The position numbers and the translations under genes were made by a program. Shown here one piece after another: positions 33,514-42,248 of a stretch of 64,000 bases of DNA (position 1 is the stretch's first letter; each line of letters begins with the position of its first letter). Source of the DNA: Flexivirga meconopsidis (GTDB lineage: Bacteria > Actinomycetota > Actinomycetes > Actinomycetales > Dermatophilaceae); the NCBI RefSeq assembly GCF_026162425.1, contig NZ_JAOBQJ010000002.1, forward strand, positions 124,001 to 188,000. Reading direction: 5' to 3'. Under the pieces are notes generated by a model that saw only the letters and a list, made by a program, of their open reading frames with translations, was not told the DNA's origin and made no database searches.

Positions 33514-34469
33514 TCCTCGAGCTCCATCGCCAGCATGGCCGCGCCGATCACGCCCGCATCGTTGCCGAGCTCGGCACGCACGAAGGTCGCCTCCGGCCGG
33601 TGCCCGCGTCCGGTGAGTTGCCGCTCGTAGCCGACCCGGATCGGGTCGAGCAACAGGTCGTCGGCGTCGGCGACCCCGCCGCCGATGACGAACAACTGCG
33701 GGTCCATCAGCGCCGCCAGTGACGCCGCTGCCTCACCGATCCAGCGGCCGAGGTCGGCGAGCAGTTCGACAGCCGCCGGGTCCCCTGCAACGGCGGCCTG
33801 CGTGACGTGTTTGCCCTTCAGCTGGTCGGCGTCGCCACCGCAGAGTTCGGCGAGCCGACCGGCATGGGGGCTGCCGGACCGCACCAGATCACGCGCCTCG
33901 CGCACCAGCGCAGTGCCGCTGGCATATGCCTCGAAACAGCCGCGGTTGCCGCAGCCGCATCGGATGCCCTCGGGCACGACGCGCAGGTGGCCGACCTCCC
34001 CGCCGATGCCATAGGCGCCGCGAATCAGGTTGCCATCACTGATGATCCCGCCACCGACCCCGGTGCCGATCGTCAGCATGATCATGTCATCGACGTCGCG
34101 GCCGCCACCTTGCACGAATTCGCCGTAGGCCGCTGCGTTGGCGTCGTTCTCGATGAGTACGGGCAACTGGACGACCGCGGACAGCCGGGCCTTGAGCGGC
34201 TCGTCACGCCACGCCAGGTTGGGCGCGAAGAGCACCGTCGACCCGACCTTGTCGATGTAGCCAGCACACGCCACGCCGACGCCGGCCGGGTCGCTGTCTT
34301 CGGCGCGGGCGAGCTCAAGGATCACCTCGGAGGTGACCGCGGCGATCTGGTCCGGACTGTGCGCGGGAGTGTCGCGTCGCGCGCGCCGCACGATGCGGCC
34401 GGCCGCGTCGACGACGCCGCCGGCGATCTTGGTGCCGCCGATGTCGACCCCGATGCCCCACTTGCCCAT
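33510..34469 (-). CDS. ROK family glucokinase, copy 2
   Basis: A 319-residue ROK kinase with IGVDIGGTKIAGGV, VLIENDANAAAYGE, TIGTGVGGGII, EVGHLRV and CGCGNRGCFEAYASG, all intact. It is expected to phosphorylate glucose with ATP. The position next to the ArsA-like/SRPBCC genes is the same as that of glkA in Streptomyces, as I recall, so this copy is the better candidate for the main glucokinase. Its ATG follows directly on the stop of the Cys-rich gene. Confidence 0.88.
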   Translation of the reverse strand: MGKWGIGVDIGGTKIAGGVVDAAGRIVRRARRDTPAHSPDQIAAVTSEVILELARAEDSDPAGVGVACAGYIDKVGSTVLFAPNLAWRDEPLKARLSAVVQLPVLIENDANAAAYGEFVQGGGRDVDDMIMLTIGTGVGGGIISDGNLIRGAYGIGGEVGHLRVVPEGIRCGCGNRGCFEAYASGTALVREARDLVRSGSPHAGRLAELCGGDADQLKGKHVTQAAVAGDPAAVELLADLGRWIGEAAASLAALMDPQLFVIGGGVADADDLLLDPIRVGYERQLTGRGHRPEATFVRAELGNDAGVIGAAMLAMELEE

Positions 34470-34907
34470 CTAGTCGTCCTCCCCGTCCGTCACGGGTATC
34501 TCGATGCCGCCCACCGGCGGCGTGACGTCGGCGGGAGATGCCTCCCCCGCGTCGTCGGTGCGGCCCGGCGCCCCTCGGCGGTCGGCCGCCACCTCGTGCA
34601 GGCTGCTCGCCACCATGCCGAGCAGGTCGGCGACCTTGTCGATCAGCTCCGGCTGGATCGCATCGACCAGGCCGGCCAGCCGGCACACCGGGCACACTCG
34701 ACAGACGGTCTCGACGCCGCCCGCCGCGCAGCCGCACCCGGCCGGTCGGGTCGGCTCGGGGTCGGCCGCAGGCGGCTCGGCCGTCCGGTCACCGCTACGG
34801 CCACCCGTGGTCCGCGCCCACGCGGCGAACGTCTCGGCCAGTCGGGCCGCTTCGTCGGCGACCGACGAGGCACCGTCTTCGGGACGGGGCGGTTCCCCGG
34901 ATCTCAC
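34470..34907 (-). CDS. Hypothetical protein with central cysteine cluster
   Basis: A 145-residue protein of unknown function. The first 50 residues are acidic, Ala/Glu/Pro-rich with a helix. A cysteine cluster CGCAAGGVETVCRVCPVCRL, with five cysteines, sits near the middle and could bind zinc or an Fe-S cluster. A helix (LIDKVADLLGMVASSLHEVAADRR) and a disordered acidic tail follow. GTG 34907 overlaps the ATPase stop (GTGA). Equivalent small proteins lie between the ATPase and glucokinase genes in related genomes, so a link to that module is likely. Confidence 0.8.
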   Translation of the reverse strand: MRSGEPPRPEDGASSVADEAARLAETFAAWARTTGGRSGDRTAEPPAADPEPTRPAGCGCAAGGVETVCRVCPVCRLAGLVDAIQPELIDKVADLLGMVASSLHEVAADRRGAPGRTDDAGEASPADVTPPVGGIEIPVTDGEDD

Positions 34908-35851
34908 GAGCCTGCTCCTTGCTGCCTCGAAGGGTCGAATGCGACCTCAAGCATGCCGTCTCGCAACTGGGCTCCGGACGGGTGGCATCGCCGCAGTGCC
35001 GTCGGCAGGTCGACGACCGTCCGGTGACCGAGCGCCGAGAGCTCCAGAGCATCGTCGACCAGTCGCAGCCGCAACTGGCGAAAGTCGTTCAACGGCAACG
35101 GCATCCGCCACAGGTAACCATCACCGCGCGCCTGTATGTCGATGACCTGCTCCCCCGGCGCGAGCAGCGCCGCCACGTCGGGCGCGCCGCTGCCCACCGC
35201 AGTGTGCCGGACTCGGACCCCGCTGAGCGCGACGCCGACGGCGTGCCGGGTGGTCTTCGGGTCGTCGACGTCTCCGACAATCACCGCGCCACCGGTGGGC
35301 CCGCAGAGCGACCGCCGCACGGCAGCGGCCCGGTCGGCAGCCTGGCCGAGGGCGTCGGTGATCGCGGCGCCCGGCCAGCGATCGCCGATGGCGGCTGCGA
35401 CGAGTGGGCGCCTGCTGCGCAGCAGTCCTCCGCCCAGTGGCGTCAGTCTGCGCAGCGTGCGCGGCAGGGTGCGCACCAGCCGCGCCAGCTCCGGCCCGGC
35501 ATGACCTGCGTCCACGACGACCACGTGCTCTCCTCCCGCCTCGGTCGGCACCGACCAGAGCAGCCGCAGCTGCGCCGCTGTGCTGGTGGCGCGGAAGTCG
35601 TCGAGCAGATCACCGGGCAAGCCGAGGGCCGACAACAAGTCCGGCATGCCACCGTCCGCGGGCAGGTCGAGGTCTGCTGCGACCGTGCGCACTCGCGGGT
35701 CGTCGAGGTGGGCGGTCGCCCCGTCATACGGGTCGAGGGCGAGGAGGGTGACCGGGCGCCCGGCATCGGCCACCGCCGCGGCGAGGCGGGCCGCGACCGT
35801 CGACGCCCCGGCACCACCGGGCCCGCAGACCAGCTGAACGCTGGGACTCAT
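34904..35851 (-). CDS. ArsA/MinD-like P-loop ATPase
   Basis: A 315-residue protein with a deviant Walker A motif GPGGAGASTVAARL (usual form GKGGxGKT), so both usual lysines are replaced and ATP binding may be altered. A later aspartate-containing strand HVVVVDAGHAG is the Walker B position. It corresponds to the ArsA-like ATPase genes Rv2184c/SCO2129-type found beside SRPBCC proteins. The ATG shares one base with the stop of the SRPBCC gene (TGATG), and its stop overlaps the next gene, so all are coupled. Function unknown; ArsA-like targeting or regulation is inference. Confidence 0.78.
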   Translation of the reverse strand: MSPSVQLVCGPGGAGASTVAARLAAAVADAGRPVTLLALDPYDGATAHLDDPRVRTVAADLDLPADGGMPDLLSALGLPGDLLDDFRATSTAAQLRLLWSVPTEAGGEHVVVVDAGHAGPELARLVRTLPRTLRRLTPLGGGLLRSRRPLVAAAIGDRWPGAAITDALGQAADRAAAVRRSLCGPTGGAVIVGDVDDPKTTRHAVGVALSGVRVRHTAVGSGAPDVAALLAPGEQVIDIQARGDGYLWRMPLPLNDFRQLRLRLVDDALELSALGHRTVVDLPTALRRCHPSGAQLRDGMLEVAFDPSRQQGAGS

Positions 35852-36294
35852 CAGCCCTCGACGCGCTTCTTCAGTCCCTTGAGCGCGGTGTCGATGATCG
35901 TTTTCTCCGCCTTGCGGCGCAGCATCCCGATCACCGGAATGCTGACGTCGACGGTGAGTTCGTAGGTGACGCGGGTGCCGGCGCCGTCGGCGACCAGCCG
36001 GTAGACCCCGTCCAGCTCTTTGAGGATCGTCGACTTCACGAGGGTCCACGACACCACGCCGGTGCCGTCTTCGACGACGTCCCAGGTGTAGTCGAGGGTG
36101 TAGGTGTCCTTGATCACCCCGGCGTCGAGGGTCAGTTGCACTTGTTCGGGCCAGCCGTCGGCATCCTCACTGAGCACCTCGGCGCTCTTGATCTGGCCGG
36201 TCCACTCCGGGTAGGCGTCGAAGTCGGCGATCACGTCGAGCACCTGCGCCGGGCTCGCCTTGATCACCACCGAGGATTGGGTGCTGTCAGCCAT
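35851..36294 (-). CDS. SRPBCC family protein
   Basis: A 147-residue START/Bet v 1-like protein, related to Rv2185c (TB16.3). It opens with STQSSVVIKASPAQVLDVIADFD, and EWTGQIKSAEVLSED, WTLVKSTILKELDGVYRL and GMLRRKAEKTIIDTALKGLK follow, the usual beta-strand core and long C-terminal helix that make a hydrophobic cavity for a lipid or polyketide. ATG 36294 is used. It sits 10 bases after the peptidase lipoprotein and overlaps the ATPase start by one base. Confidence 0.88.
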   Translation of the reverse strand: MADSTQSSVVIKASPAQVLDVIADFDAYPEWTGQIKSAEVLSEDADGWPEQVQLTLDAGVIKDTYTLDYTWDVVEDGTGVVSWTLVKSTILKELDGVYRLVADGAGTRVTYELTVDVSIPVIGMLRRKAEKTIIDTALKGLKKRVEG

Positions 36295-36304
36295 GACGGT
36301 GACC

Positions 36305-37150
36305 CTACCGGCCGGACGACGAAGCGCTGGAAGGATCGGCTGGGCCGACCGCGTCGCGGAGGAACTGCTGGTAGTCGACGCCGAGCTCGCTGGGTTCGAC
36401 ACCGAATGCCTGGAAGAAGGCGTCGTGTCGTCGCGCGTCGGCGGCACGCACGAACCGGGTGAACTTCGCGCTGCCGTAGCGCTCATGCAGGAAGCGGCTC
36501 CACGCATAGGCACCCTGGTATGCCGCGTCGGCGCTCTCGGCGAAATCGGGATCGGCGGGCGGCGCGGCCGGCACCTGTCCCGCGCGCACCTGACCGGCGA
36601 GCTTGGGCGCGGCCTGCGCCAGACTCAAGCCGGTCGGTTTGAAGGCGGTCAGCTCGGCGGAGCCTTCGATCACCCAGCGTGGCACCCCGGTCAGCGTTGC
36701 CTGCCCGAGTGCGACATGGGTGAGCTCATGAGCAAGCACCACCACGACGCCCTCGGCGGTCAGGTCGTCGAACACTTGCGGACTGAGCACAACACGGCCG
36801 TCCGGCGTCGTGGTGGCCGCAACCTGTGCGCTCTCGGGTCCGTTGCGACGGTTCGCGCCGCCGAGCGATCGGAAGCCGTTGTCATCGGCGGGGACCTCGA
36901 TGCGCACCGTGCCACGCAGCACGTTCGTCCCCCACAGGGCACGGACCTGGCCGATGGCCCTGGTGGCGTCGCGCGACACGGTCTGCAACCGGTCGTTCGG
37001 GCCGGTGCCGGTCACCAGCACCCCGGCAGCCTGGACGCTGCGGTTGGACGCGCTGGTTGCCGGGTCAGGCACGGCCGCCGACGAACACGCCGAGACGGTC
37101 GATGCTGCGAGTAACACTCCGACAACGCACTGCAGGCTTCGACCGATCAC
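36305..37150 (-). CDS. Putative metallopeptidase lipoprotein
   Basis: A 281-residue secreted protein. The signal peptide MIGRSLQCVVGVLLAASTVSAC ends in a lipobox with the lipid-modified Cys22. The domain carries AHELTHVALG, an HExxH zinc motif at about residues 141-145, and EGSAELTA about 20 residues later that could supply the third ligand, as in gluzincin-like enzymes. Substrate unknown. It heads a compact minus-strand run (37150 to 31763) of seven genes with gaps of 10 bases or less. Confidence 0.82.
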   Translation of the reverse strand: MIGRSLQCVVGVLLAASTVSACSSAAVPDPATSASNRSVQAAGVLVTGTGPNDRLQTVSRDATRAIGQVRALWGTNVLRGTVRIEVPADDNGFRSLGGANRRNGPESAQVAATTTPDGRVVLSPQVFDDLTAEGVVVVLAHELTHVALGQATLTGVPRWVIEGSAELTAFKPTGLSLAQAAPKLAGQVRAGQVPAAPPADPDFAESADAAYQGAYAWSRFLHERYGSAKFTRFVRAADARRHDAFFQAFGVEPSELGVDYQQFLRDAVGPADPSSASSSGR

Positions 37151-37165
37151 TCGGTGGACCGTAGC

Positions 37166-37384
37166 TCACCCAGTTGACCGCAGCGGATCCCACGGTTCGA
37201 TCCGGGCCGTTGCCGACGTCGCTTCCTGCGCGGAGATCAGGCCTGCCGCGGCAAGGGTGTCAACGGCATGGCGCTCGTCGTCATCGAGTCGCTGCTCGAG
37301 CGGCGCGAGCTGGAGCAGCGCGGTCACCATGCACTCCGCGCACTGTCGGTCACGCACTGGACAGCTTTCGCAGTCGATCTGCAT
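37166..37384 (-). CDS. Small cysteine-rich protein
   Basis: A 72-residue protein, family not recognised. The N-terminus CESCPVRDRQCAEC gives four cysteines spaced as two Cys-x2-Cys pairs, suited to a zinc ribbon. A predicted helix (DDDERHAVDTLAAAGLI) follows and the C-terminus is short. ATG 37384 lies eight bases after GGAGG; a GTG seven bases further up would add two residues. It lies between lysG and the peptidase lipoprotein, on the same strand, and 15 bases before the latter. Confidence 0.75.
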   Translation of the reverse strand: MQIDCESCPVRDRQCAECMVTALLQLAPLEQRLDDDERHAVDTLAAAGLISAQEATSATARIEPWDPLRSTG

Positions 37385-37471
37385 GTCTGTCACCTCCATC
37401 GTCTCGGTCAGTGGGGCGGCTGGTTTGCCCTTCACCGACGACGCTAGGTGTGAGGTACGACAACCTCCTTT

Positions 37472-38341
37472 TCAGCGCTTCCACAGCACCCGAGCAGCTT
37501 CGGCCACGGCTGCGGACAACCGGTCCAGACGGGCTGTGCGCAACCGCCACGACTGCCAGTGCAGCTGCACGTCGACCTGGTCGGTGCTGGACAGCCGCAC
37601 CAGAGTGCCGGCGGCCAGTGCCTCACGGGCCTGGGCGACCGGCAGCATGCCCCAGCCGAGTCCGGCGGTGACCGCCTGCACGAACGCCTCCGAGGACGGG
37701 ACCTGATGGGTCGCGACCGACTCCTCGACACCGTGCCGGCGCAGCACGGCGGCCTGCAGGTCGTCCCGGTCGTTGAACTGCACCGTCGGCAGAGCTGCCC
37801 AATCCACGCCATTGCCCTTGCGGTGCGCCTCCCGCAACGCCGGGGTCGCCACCGGCAGATATCGCATCGCACCCAGCCGGGTTACCGAACATCCTTGCAC
37901 CGCAACCGGATCGGCAGTCACCGCCGCCACGACCTCGCCGGACCGCAACAAGCCGCCCGTGTGGTCCTGCCCTTCGACCCGGAACGACAGCGCGACGTCA
38001 GACCAGCCTGCGGCAGTCCCGAACACCGCGGGAAACCACGTCGCGAGGGAGTCGGCGTTCACCGCGACCGGCAACCGCTCGACACCGGGAGCGTGGCCGA
38101 GCGCGTCCATCGCGTCGGCGTCGAGCGCCGCTCGCTGCCGGCCCAGCCGCACCAGCACGTCACCTGCCGCGGTGGGCCTGCATGGCGAACTACGTTGCAC
38201 CACAACCAAACCCACCCGACGTTCCAGTGCCTTGATGCGTTGACTCACCGCCGACGGCGTGATCTGCAGTCGCCCGGCGGCGGCCTCGAACGTGCCCTCG
38301 TCGACCACCGCGACCAACGCACCGAGCTGTTCGTCATTCAT
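37472..38341 (-). CDS. lysG: LysR-family regulator LysG/ArgP
   Basis: A 289-residue LysR regulator. The N-terminal helix-turn-helix (QLGALVAVVDEGTFEAAAGRLQIT region, with SAVSQRIKALERRVG) is complete and the effector domain follows. It is divergent from the LysE exporter, the arrangement known from Corynebacterium lysG-lysE, where LysG senses lysine, arginine or histidine and turns on export. The shared control region is only 72 bases long. Confidence 0.9.
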   Translation of the reverse strand: MNDEQLGALVAVVDEGTFEAAAGRLQITPSAVSQRIKALERRVGLVVVQRSSPCRPTAAGDVLVRLGRQRAALDADAMDALGHAPGVERLPVAVNADSLATWFPAVFGTAAGWSDVALSFRVEGQDHTGGLLRSGEVVAAVTADPVAVQGCSVTRLGAMRYLPVATPALREAHRKGNGVDWAALPTVQFNDRDDLQAAVLRRHGVEESVATHQVPSSEAFVQAVTAGLGWGMLPVAQAREALAAGTLVRLSSTDQVDVQLHWQSWRLRTARLDRLSAAVAEAARVLWKR

Positions 38342-38413
38342 GAAGAAATTCTAATGTTCCCGTAGAAACCTTCGCTGGCTTTCAGAGCCTGGACGGGCCT
38401 ACCTTCGCTGTCG
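38342..38413. promoter_or_regulatory. lysG-lysE control region
   Basis: This 72-bp gap between divergent lysG and lysE must hold both promoters and the LysG site. It starts with an AT-rich stretch (GAAGAAATTCTAATG). I see no perfect dyad longer than six bases. No obvious Shine-Dalgarno precedes lysE, so its message may be leaderless. Confidence 0.5.
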
Positions 38414-39010
38414 ATGTTCCTCACACTGCTCACCGGCCTGCTGACCGGTCTGTCCCTCATCGTCGCCATCGGCGCGCAGAACGCGTTCGTGCTGCGCCAG
38501 GGGCTCGCACGCGAGCACGTCGGCGTGGTCGTGGCGATCTGTGCCTTCGCCGATCTCGCGCTGATCCTGGCCGGGGTGGCGGGTTTCGGTGCGGTCGTGC
38601 GCGACCACCCGGCCGCGCTCACCGTCTTCAAGTGGCTCGGCGCGGCATACCTGGTGTGGTTCGGGGTGCGGTCGCTGCTCGCCGCCCGTCATCCGCAGGG
38701 CTTGCGAGCCTCGACTCCGGCTCACCGCACGTCGGTGGTGACCACCACGCTGACGCTGACCTTCCTCAACCCGCACGTCTACCTTGACACCGTGCTGATG
38801 CTCGGCAATGTGGCCAATCAGCATGGCTCACAAGGGCGTTGGTGGTTCGCGGCCGGCGCATCGCTCGGCAGCGTGCTCTGGTTCACCGCCCTCGGCTACG
38901 GCGCGCGACTGCTCTCCGACGTCATACGCCGACCGCGCACGTGGCAGCTCATCGACGTCCTCATCGGTATGACGATGCTCGTTATCGCGGTGCTCCTTGT
39001 CACCGGCTGA
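38414..39010 (+). CDS. lysE: LysE/ArgO-type amino acid exporter
   Basis: A 198-residue membrane protein with six hydrophobic segments that exports basic amino acids using the membrane potential. Family marks are IVAIGAQNAFVLRQGL near the N-terminus, the aspartate in FADLALI, and FLNPHVYLDTVLMLG in the middle. It is divergent from lysG, which likely activates it when lysine or arginine builds up. Confidence 0.92.
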   Translation: MFLTLLTGLLTGLSLIVAIGAQNAFVLRQGLAREHVGVVVAICAFADLALILAGVAGFGAVVRDHPAALTVFKWLGAAYLVWFGVRSLLAARHPQGLRASTPAHRTSVVTTTLTLTFLNPHVYLDTVLMLGNVANQHGSQGRWWFAAGASLGSVLWFTALGYGARLLSDVIRRPRTWQLIDVLIGMTMLVIAVLLVTG

Positions 39011-39060
39011 CCGGCGCGCCATACCGGCGTTGTCAGACCCGGCGCTTAACGTCTTTTGAC

Positions 39061-40809
39061 ATGAACCCGGCCGCGCCGATCCAGGCGACCTTCGACGATC
39101 TCGGCACCTCCCTCGCCGACGTCACGTTCGTCGTGCTCGACCTGGAGACCACCGGCGGCAGCGCGACAGACTGCCGCATCACCGAGATCGGCGCGGTCAA
39201 AGTGCGCGCCGGTGCGGTGCTCGGCGAGTTCCAGACCTTGGTCAATCCCGGCGAGCCGATCCCGGCATTCATCTCGGTGCTCACCGGGATCACCGACCAG
39301 ATGGTGGCCCGCTCACCGCGCATCGACAGCGCGCTGCCGGCGTTTCTGGAGTTCATCGGCGACTCCGTCCTGGTCGCGCACAACGCCGGCTTCGACATCA
39401 CCTTTCTGAAGGTCAATTGCGAGCGTTTGCAACTCGATTGGCCTGGCAATCAGGTGCTCGACACGGTGCACCTGGCCCGGCAGCTGGTCACCCGCGACGA
39501 GGCACCCAACCACAAGCTCTCCTCCCTCGCGCGCCTCTTCGGTGCGACGACCACCCCCGATCACCGCGCCCTGCACGACGCACGCGCCACGGTCGACGTG
39601 CTGCACGGACTGATCGAGCGGGTCGGCAATCTCGGCGTCCGCACACTCGAGGAGTTGCGCTCCTACACCGGGCGCGTCCACCCCGAGCAGCGCCGCAAGC
39701 GCTTCCTCGCCGAGTCGCTGCCGTCGGCGCCGGGTGTCTACGTCTTCAAGGACGAGCACGGCCGGCCGCTCTACATCGGCACCTCCATCGACATCAAGCG
39801 GCGGGTCCGCAGCTACTTCACGGCCAGCGAGCAGCGCAGCCGGATGGCCGAAATGGTCCGGTTGGCAACGTCGGTCACGCCGATCGTGTGCCACACCACG
39901 CTCGAGGCGCAGGTGCGCGAGCTGCGGCTGATCGCCGAGCACAAGCCGCGCTACAACAAGCGGTCCCGGCACCCGGAGCGGGCGATGTGGCTCAAACTCA
40001 CCGTCGAGGCATTCCCGCGGTTGTCGGTCGTGCGCGAGGTGCGCGACGACGGCGCGACCTACGCCGGCCCGTTCGGCTCCCGCGCGGTCGCCGAGCAGGC
40101 GGTCGCCGCCGTGCACGAGGTGCTCCCGCTGCGGCAGTGCACCACGAAGCTGTCGCGCAAGGGCACCGGTGCCGCCTGTGTGCTGGCCGAGATGGGCCGC
40201 TGCGGTGCTCCGTGCACTGGTTCGCAGTCGGTCGATGACTACGCCCGACTCGCGCGCACCGCGGCCGACGTGCTGGCCGGTGACGGCCACGTCGTGCTCG
40301 AAGCACTGGACCGGCGGCTACAGAGCCTCGCCGCCGGCGAGCGCTTCGAGGACGCCGCGGTGGTGCGCGACCGGATGCTCGCGCTGGTCCGCGCGGCGGC
40401 GCGAGCGCAGCGCATCAACCCGCTCGCGGTCAGCCCGGAGCTGGTGGCCGCGGCTCCGACCCCGGCCGGGGGCTGGGAGTTCACCTGCGTGCGCTACGGC
40501 CGGTTCGCCGGCGCCACCGTGAGCCCGCCCGGGGCCGACCCACGCAGCTACATTGAAGCGCTGCGCGAGAGCGCGGAGCACGTGGCCCGCCCATCGGCCC
40601 CGGCGCCAGCCGCGCACCCGGAGGAGACCGAGAAGGTCCTGCGCTGGCTGGAGCAGCCCGGCGTGCGCATCGTCGAGATCGACGGGAGTTGGACCTGCCC
40701 GGTCGGCGGCGCCGGCGGTGCCCGCGACGCGCTCGAGCCGATGCTCGCGGCTGCACGCGAGGTGACCGGCTTCGAAGAGTCCACCGCGCTGCGCCGCCGC
40801 GCCGGTTGA
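39061..40809 (+). CDS. DEDD exonuclease fused to UvrC-like GIY-YIG nuclease
   Basis: A 582-residue DNA repair protein. Residues about 22-195 are a DnaQ-type 3'-5' exonuclease with FVVLDLETTGG (metal Asp, Glu), HNAGFDI and DHRALHDARAT. Residues about 222-300 form a GIY-YIG nuclease resembling the UvrC N-terminus (PSAPGVYVFKDEHGRPLYIGTS). A UVR-like helical part (LAAGERFEDAAVVRDRM) and a C-terminal module follow. It is the equivalent of Rv2191 and recalls the Cho nuclease of E. coli. The ATG directly follows CTTTTGAC. It stands alone between lysE and the Lrp-like gene. Confidence 0.92.
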   Translation: MNPAAPIQATFDDLGTSLADVTFVVLDLETTGGSATDCRITEIGAVKVRAGAVLGEFQTLVNPGEPIPAFISVLTGITDQMVARSPRIDSALPAFLEFIGDSVLVAHNAGFDITFLKVNCERLQLDWPGNQVLDTVHLARQLVTRDEAPNHKLSSLARLFGATTTPDHRALHDARATVDVLHGLIERVGNLGVRTLEELRSYTGRVHPEQRRKRFLAESLPSAPGVYVFKDEHGRPLYIGTSIDIKRRVRSYFTASEQRSRMAEMVRLATSVTPIVCHTTLEAQVRELRLIAEHKPRYNKRSRHPERAMWLKLTVEAFPRLSVVREVRDDGATYAGPFGSRAVAEQAVAAVHEVLPLRQCTTKLSRKGTGAACVLAEMGRCGAPCTGSQSVDDYARLARTAADVLAGDGHVVLEALDRRLQSLAAGERFEDAAVVRDRMLALVRAAARAQRINPLAVSPELVAAAPTPAGGWEFTCVRYGRFAGATVSPPGADPRSYIEALRESAEHVARPSAPAPAAHPEETEKVLRWLEQPGVRIVEIDGSWTCPVGGAGGARDALEPMLAAAREVTGFEESTALRRRAG

Positions 40810-40844
40810 CCACGGCCGATCGAGCAGTCGCCCGGCCGCCGCAT

Positions 40845-40850
40845 TAGGCT
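40845..40850 (+). promoter_or_regulatory. -10 box for leaderless Lrp-like gene
   Basis: TAGGCT ends six bases before ATG 40857 with no ribosome binding site between. Confidence 0.55.
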
Positions 40851-40856
40851 CCGAGC

Positions 40857-41138
40857 ATGATTTCCGCGATCGTGATGATCAAGGCCGACGTCCACCGCAT
40901 CCCCGAGGTCGCGCAGGCCATCAGCGAGATCGACGGCATCGCCGAGGTCTACAGCGTCACCGGTGACGTCGACCTGATCGCGGTGGCCAAGGTCGCCAAA
41001 CACGAGGACTTCGCCGATGTCATCGCCGATCGGCTCAATAAGGTCGACGGCGTGCGCGACTCGCAGACGCACATCGCGTTCCGCACCTACTCCAGCCAGG
41101 ACCTCGGCGCCGCATTCGCGATCGGCCTCGACGACTGA
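40857..41138 (+). CDS. Lrp/AsnC ligand-binding domain protein (stand-alone)
   Basis: A 93-residue protein consisting only of the Lrp/AsnC effector (RAM) domain, without a DNA-binding helix-turn-helix. The fold is seen in AIVMIKADVHRIPEVAQAIS, GIAEVYSVTGDVDLIAVAKV and GVRDSQTHIAFRTYS. Such proteins form ring oligomers and bind amino acids. It is probably leaderless from TAGGCT. It converges on trpD with a shared terminator between. Confidence 0.88.
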   Translation: MISAIVMIKADVHRIPEVAQAISEIDGIAEVYSVTGDVDLIAVAKVAKHEDFADVIADRLNKVDGVRDSQTHIAFRTYSSQDLGAAFAIGLDD

Positions 41139-41146
41139 TCCGCGTG

Positions 41147-41180
41147 GCGCCTGAGCCGAAAAACGTTCCGGCTCAGGCGC
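41147..41180. terminator. Bidirectional hairpin terminator
   Basis: A 12-bp perfect stem, GCGCCTGAGCCG (41147-41158) with CGGCTCAGGCGC (41169-41180), closes a 10-base loop. It lies after the Lrp-like gene and overlaps the last codons of convergent trpD, so it can serve both. Confidence 0.7.
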
Positions 41181-42237
41181 GTTCGGCGGTCGCTGACACC
41201 CAGCGGTCGAGTGCCGCCCGGGCTGCGCCGGAGTCGATCGACTCGCGGGCTTTCGCCATACCGGCATCGAGGGCGTCGTCGACGCCCGCATGTCGACCCA
41301 ATCTCCCCGGCTGCTCCCCTGCGTCGACGGCCGCGAGCGCAAGTCCGGCGTTGAGCACGACGGCATCACGGACGGCATCTGATCGCCCGGACAGCAGCGC
41401 GTGCACGACGGCCGCGTTGTGCGCGGCGTCCCCGCCCCGCAACGCGGTGATCGGTGCCAGCTCGATGCCGTGCGCGACCGGGTCGATCACGTGCTTACTG
41501 ACCGTGCCCTCGCTCACCCAGTAGATCGTCGAGGTCGTGGTGACCGTGACCTCGTCCAAACCGTCGTCCCCGCGGGACACGACCGCGGACTTGTCGCGCT
41601 CGGCGAACACATCGGCCATCAGCGGCGCGATGCGTGGATCGGCCGCACCGACTGACGCGTAACGAGGCGATGCCGGGTTGGTGAGTGGTCCGAGCACGTT
41701 GAACGCGGTGCGGATGCCGAGTTCGCTGCGGGTTGGTGCGGTGTGCCGGAAGGACGGATGGAAGGTCTGGGCGAAACAGAAGGTGATGCCGGCGGTGCCT
41801 GCGACGTCGGCGACCTGCCGCGGATCGAGGTCCAGCCGCACACCAAGCGCCTCGAGTACGTCGGCGGCGCCGGACTTGGAGGACGCGGCGCGGTTGCCGT
41901 GCTTGACGACGGTTGCTCCGGCACCGGCCGCAACGATCGCGGACATCGTGGAGATGTTGACGGTGTGCGCGCCGTCCCCTCCCGTGCCGACGATGTCGAG
42001 TGTGCGGCCGGGCACCTCGATCGGCACCGCATGACGGATCATCTCGTCGGCCAGGCCGCGCAACTCGTCGGCCGTCTCGCCTTTGGCTCGCAGTGCCACC
42101 AACAACCCGGCCATTTGTGACGCCGTCGCCTCACCGGACATGATCCGGTCCATTGCCCAGGACGTCTCCTCGGCGCTCAGATCGTGCCCGTCCAGCAACG
42201 CGCCGAGCAGGCCCGGCCACGTCGTTTCGGCGGCCAT
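41173..42237 (-). CDS. trpD: Anthranilate phosphoribosyltransferase
   Basis: A 354-residue enzyme that transfers phosphoribose from PRPP to anthranilate in tryptophan synthesis. Key motifs are [18 protein letters not shown] (PRPP binding), [26 protein letters not shown], and [10 protein letters not shown]. It is separated from other trp genes, as in M. tuberculosis (Rv2192c). It is preceded on the same strand by the receiver-domain gene, with an 11-base gap, and is likely cotranscribed with it. Confidence 0.94.
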   Translation of the reverse strand: MAAETTWPGLLGALLDGHDLSAEETSWAMDRIMSGEATASQMAGLLVALRAKGETADELRGLADEMIRHAVPIEVPGRTLDIVGTGGDGAHTVNISTMSAIVAAGAGATVVKHGNRAASSKSGAADVLEALGVRLDLDPRQVADVAGTAGITFCFAQTFHPSFRHTAPTRSELGIRTAFNVLGPLTNPASPRYASVGAADPRIAPLMADVFAERDKSAVVSRGDDGLDEVTVTTTSTIYWVSEGTVSKHVIDPVAHGIELAPITALRGGDAAHNAAVVHALLSGRSDAVRDAVVLNAGLALAAVDAGEQPGRLGRHAGVDDALDAGMAKARESIDSGAARAALDRWVSATAERA

Positions 42238-42248
42238 CAGGCCGCTGC

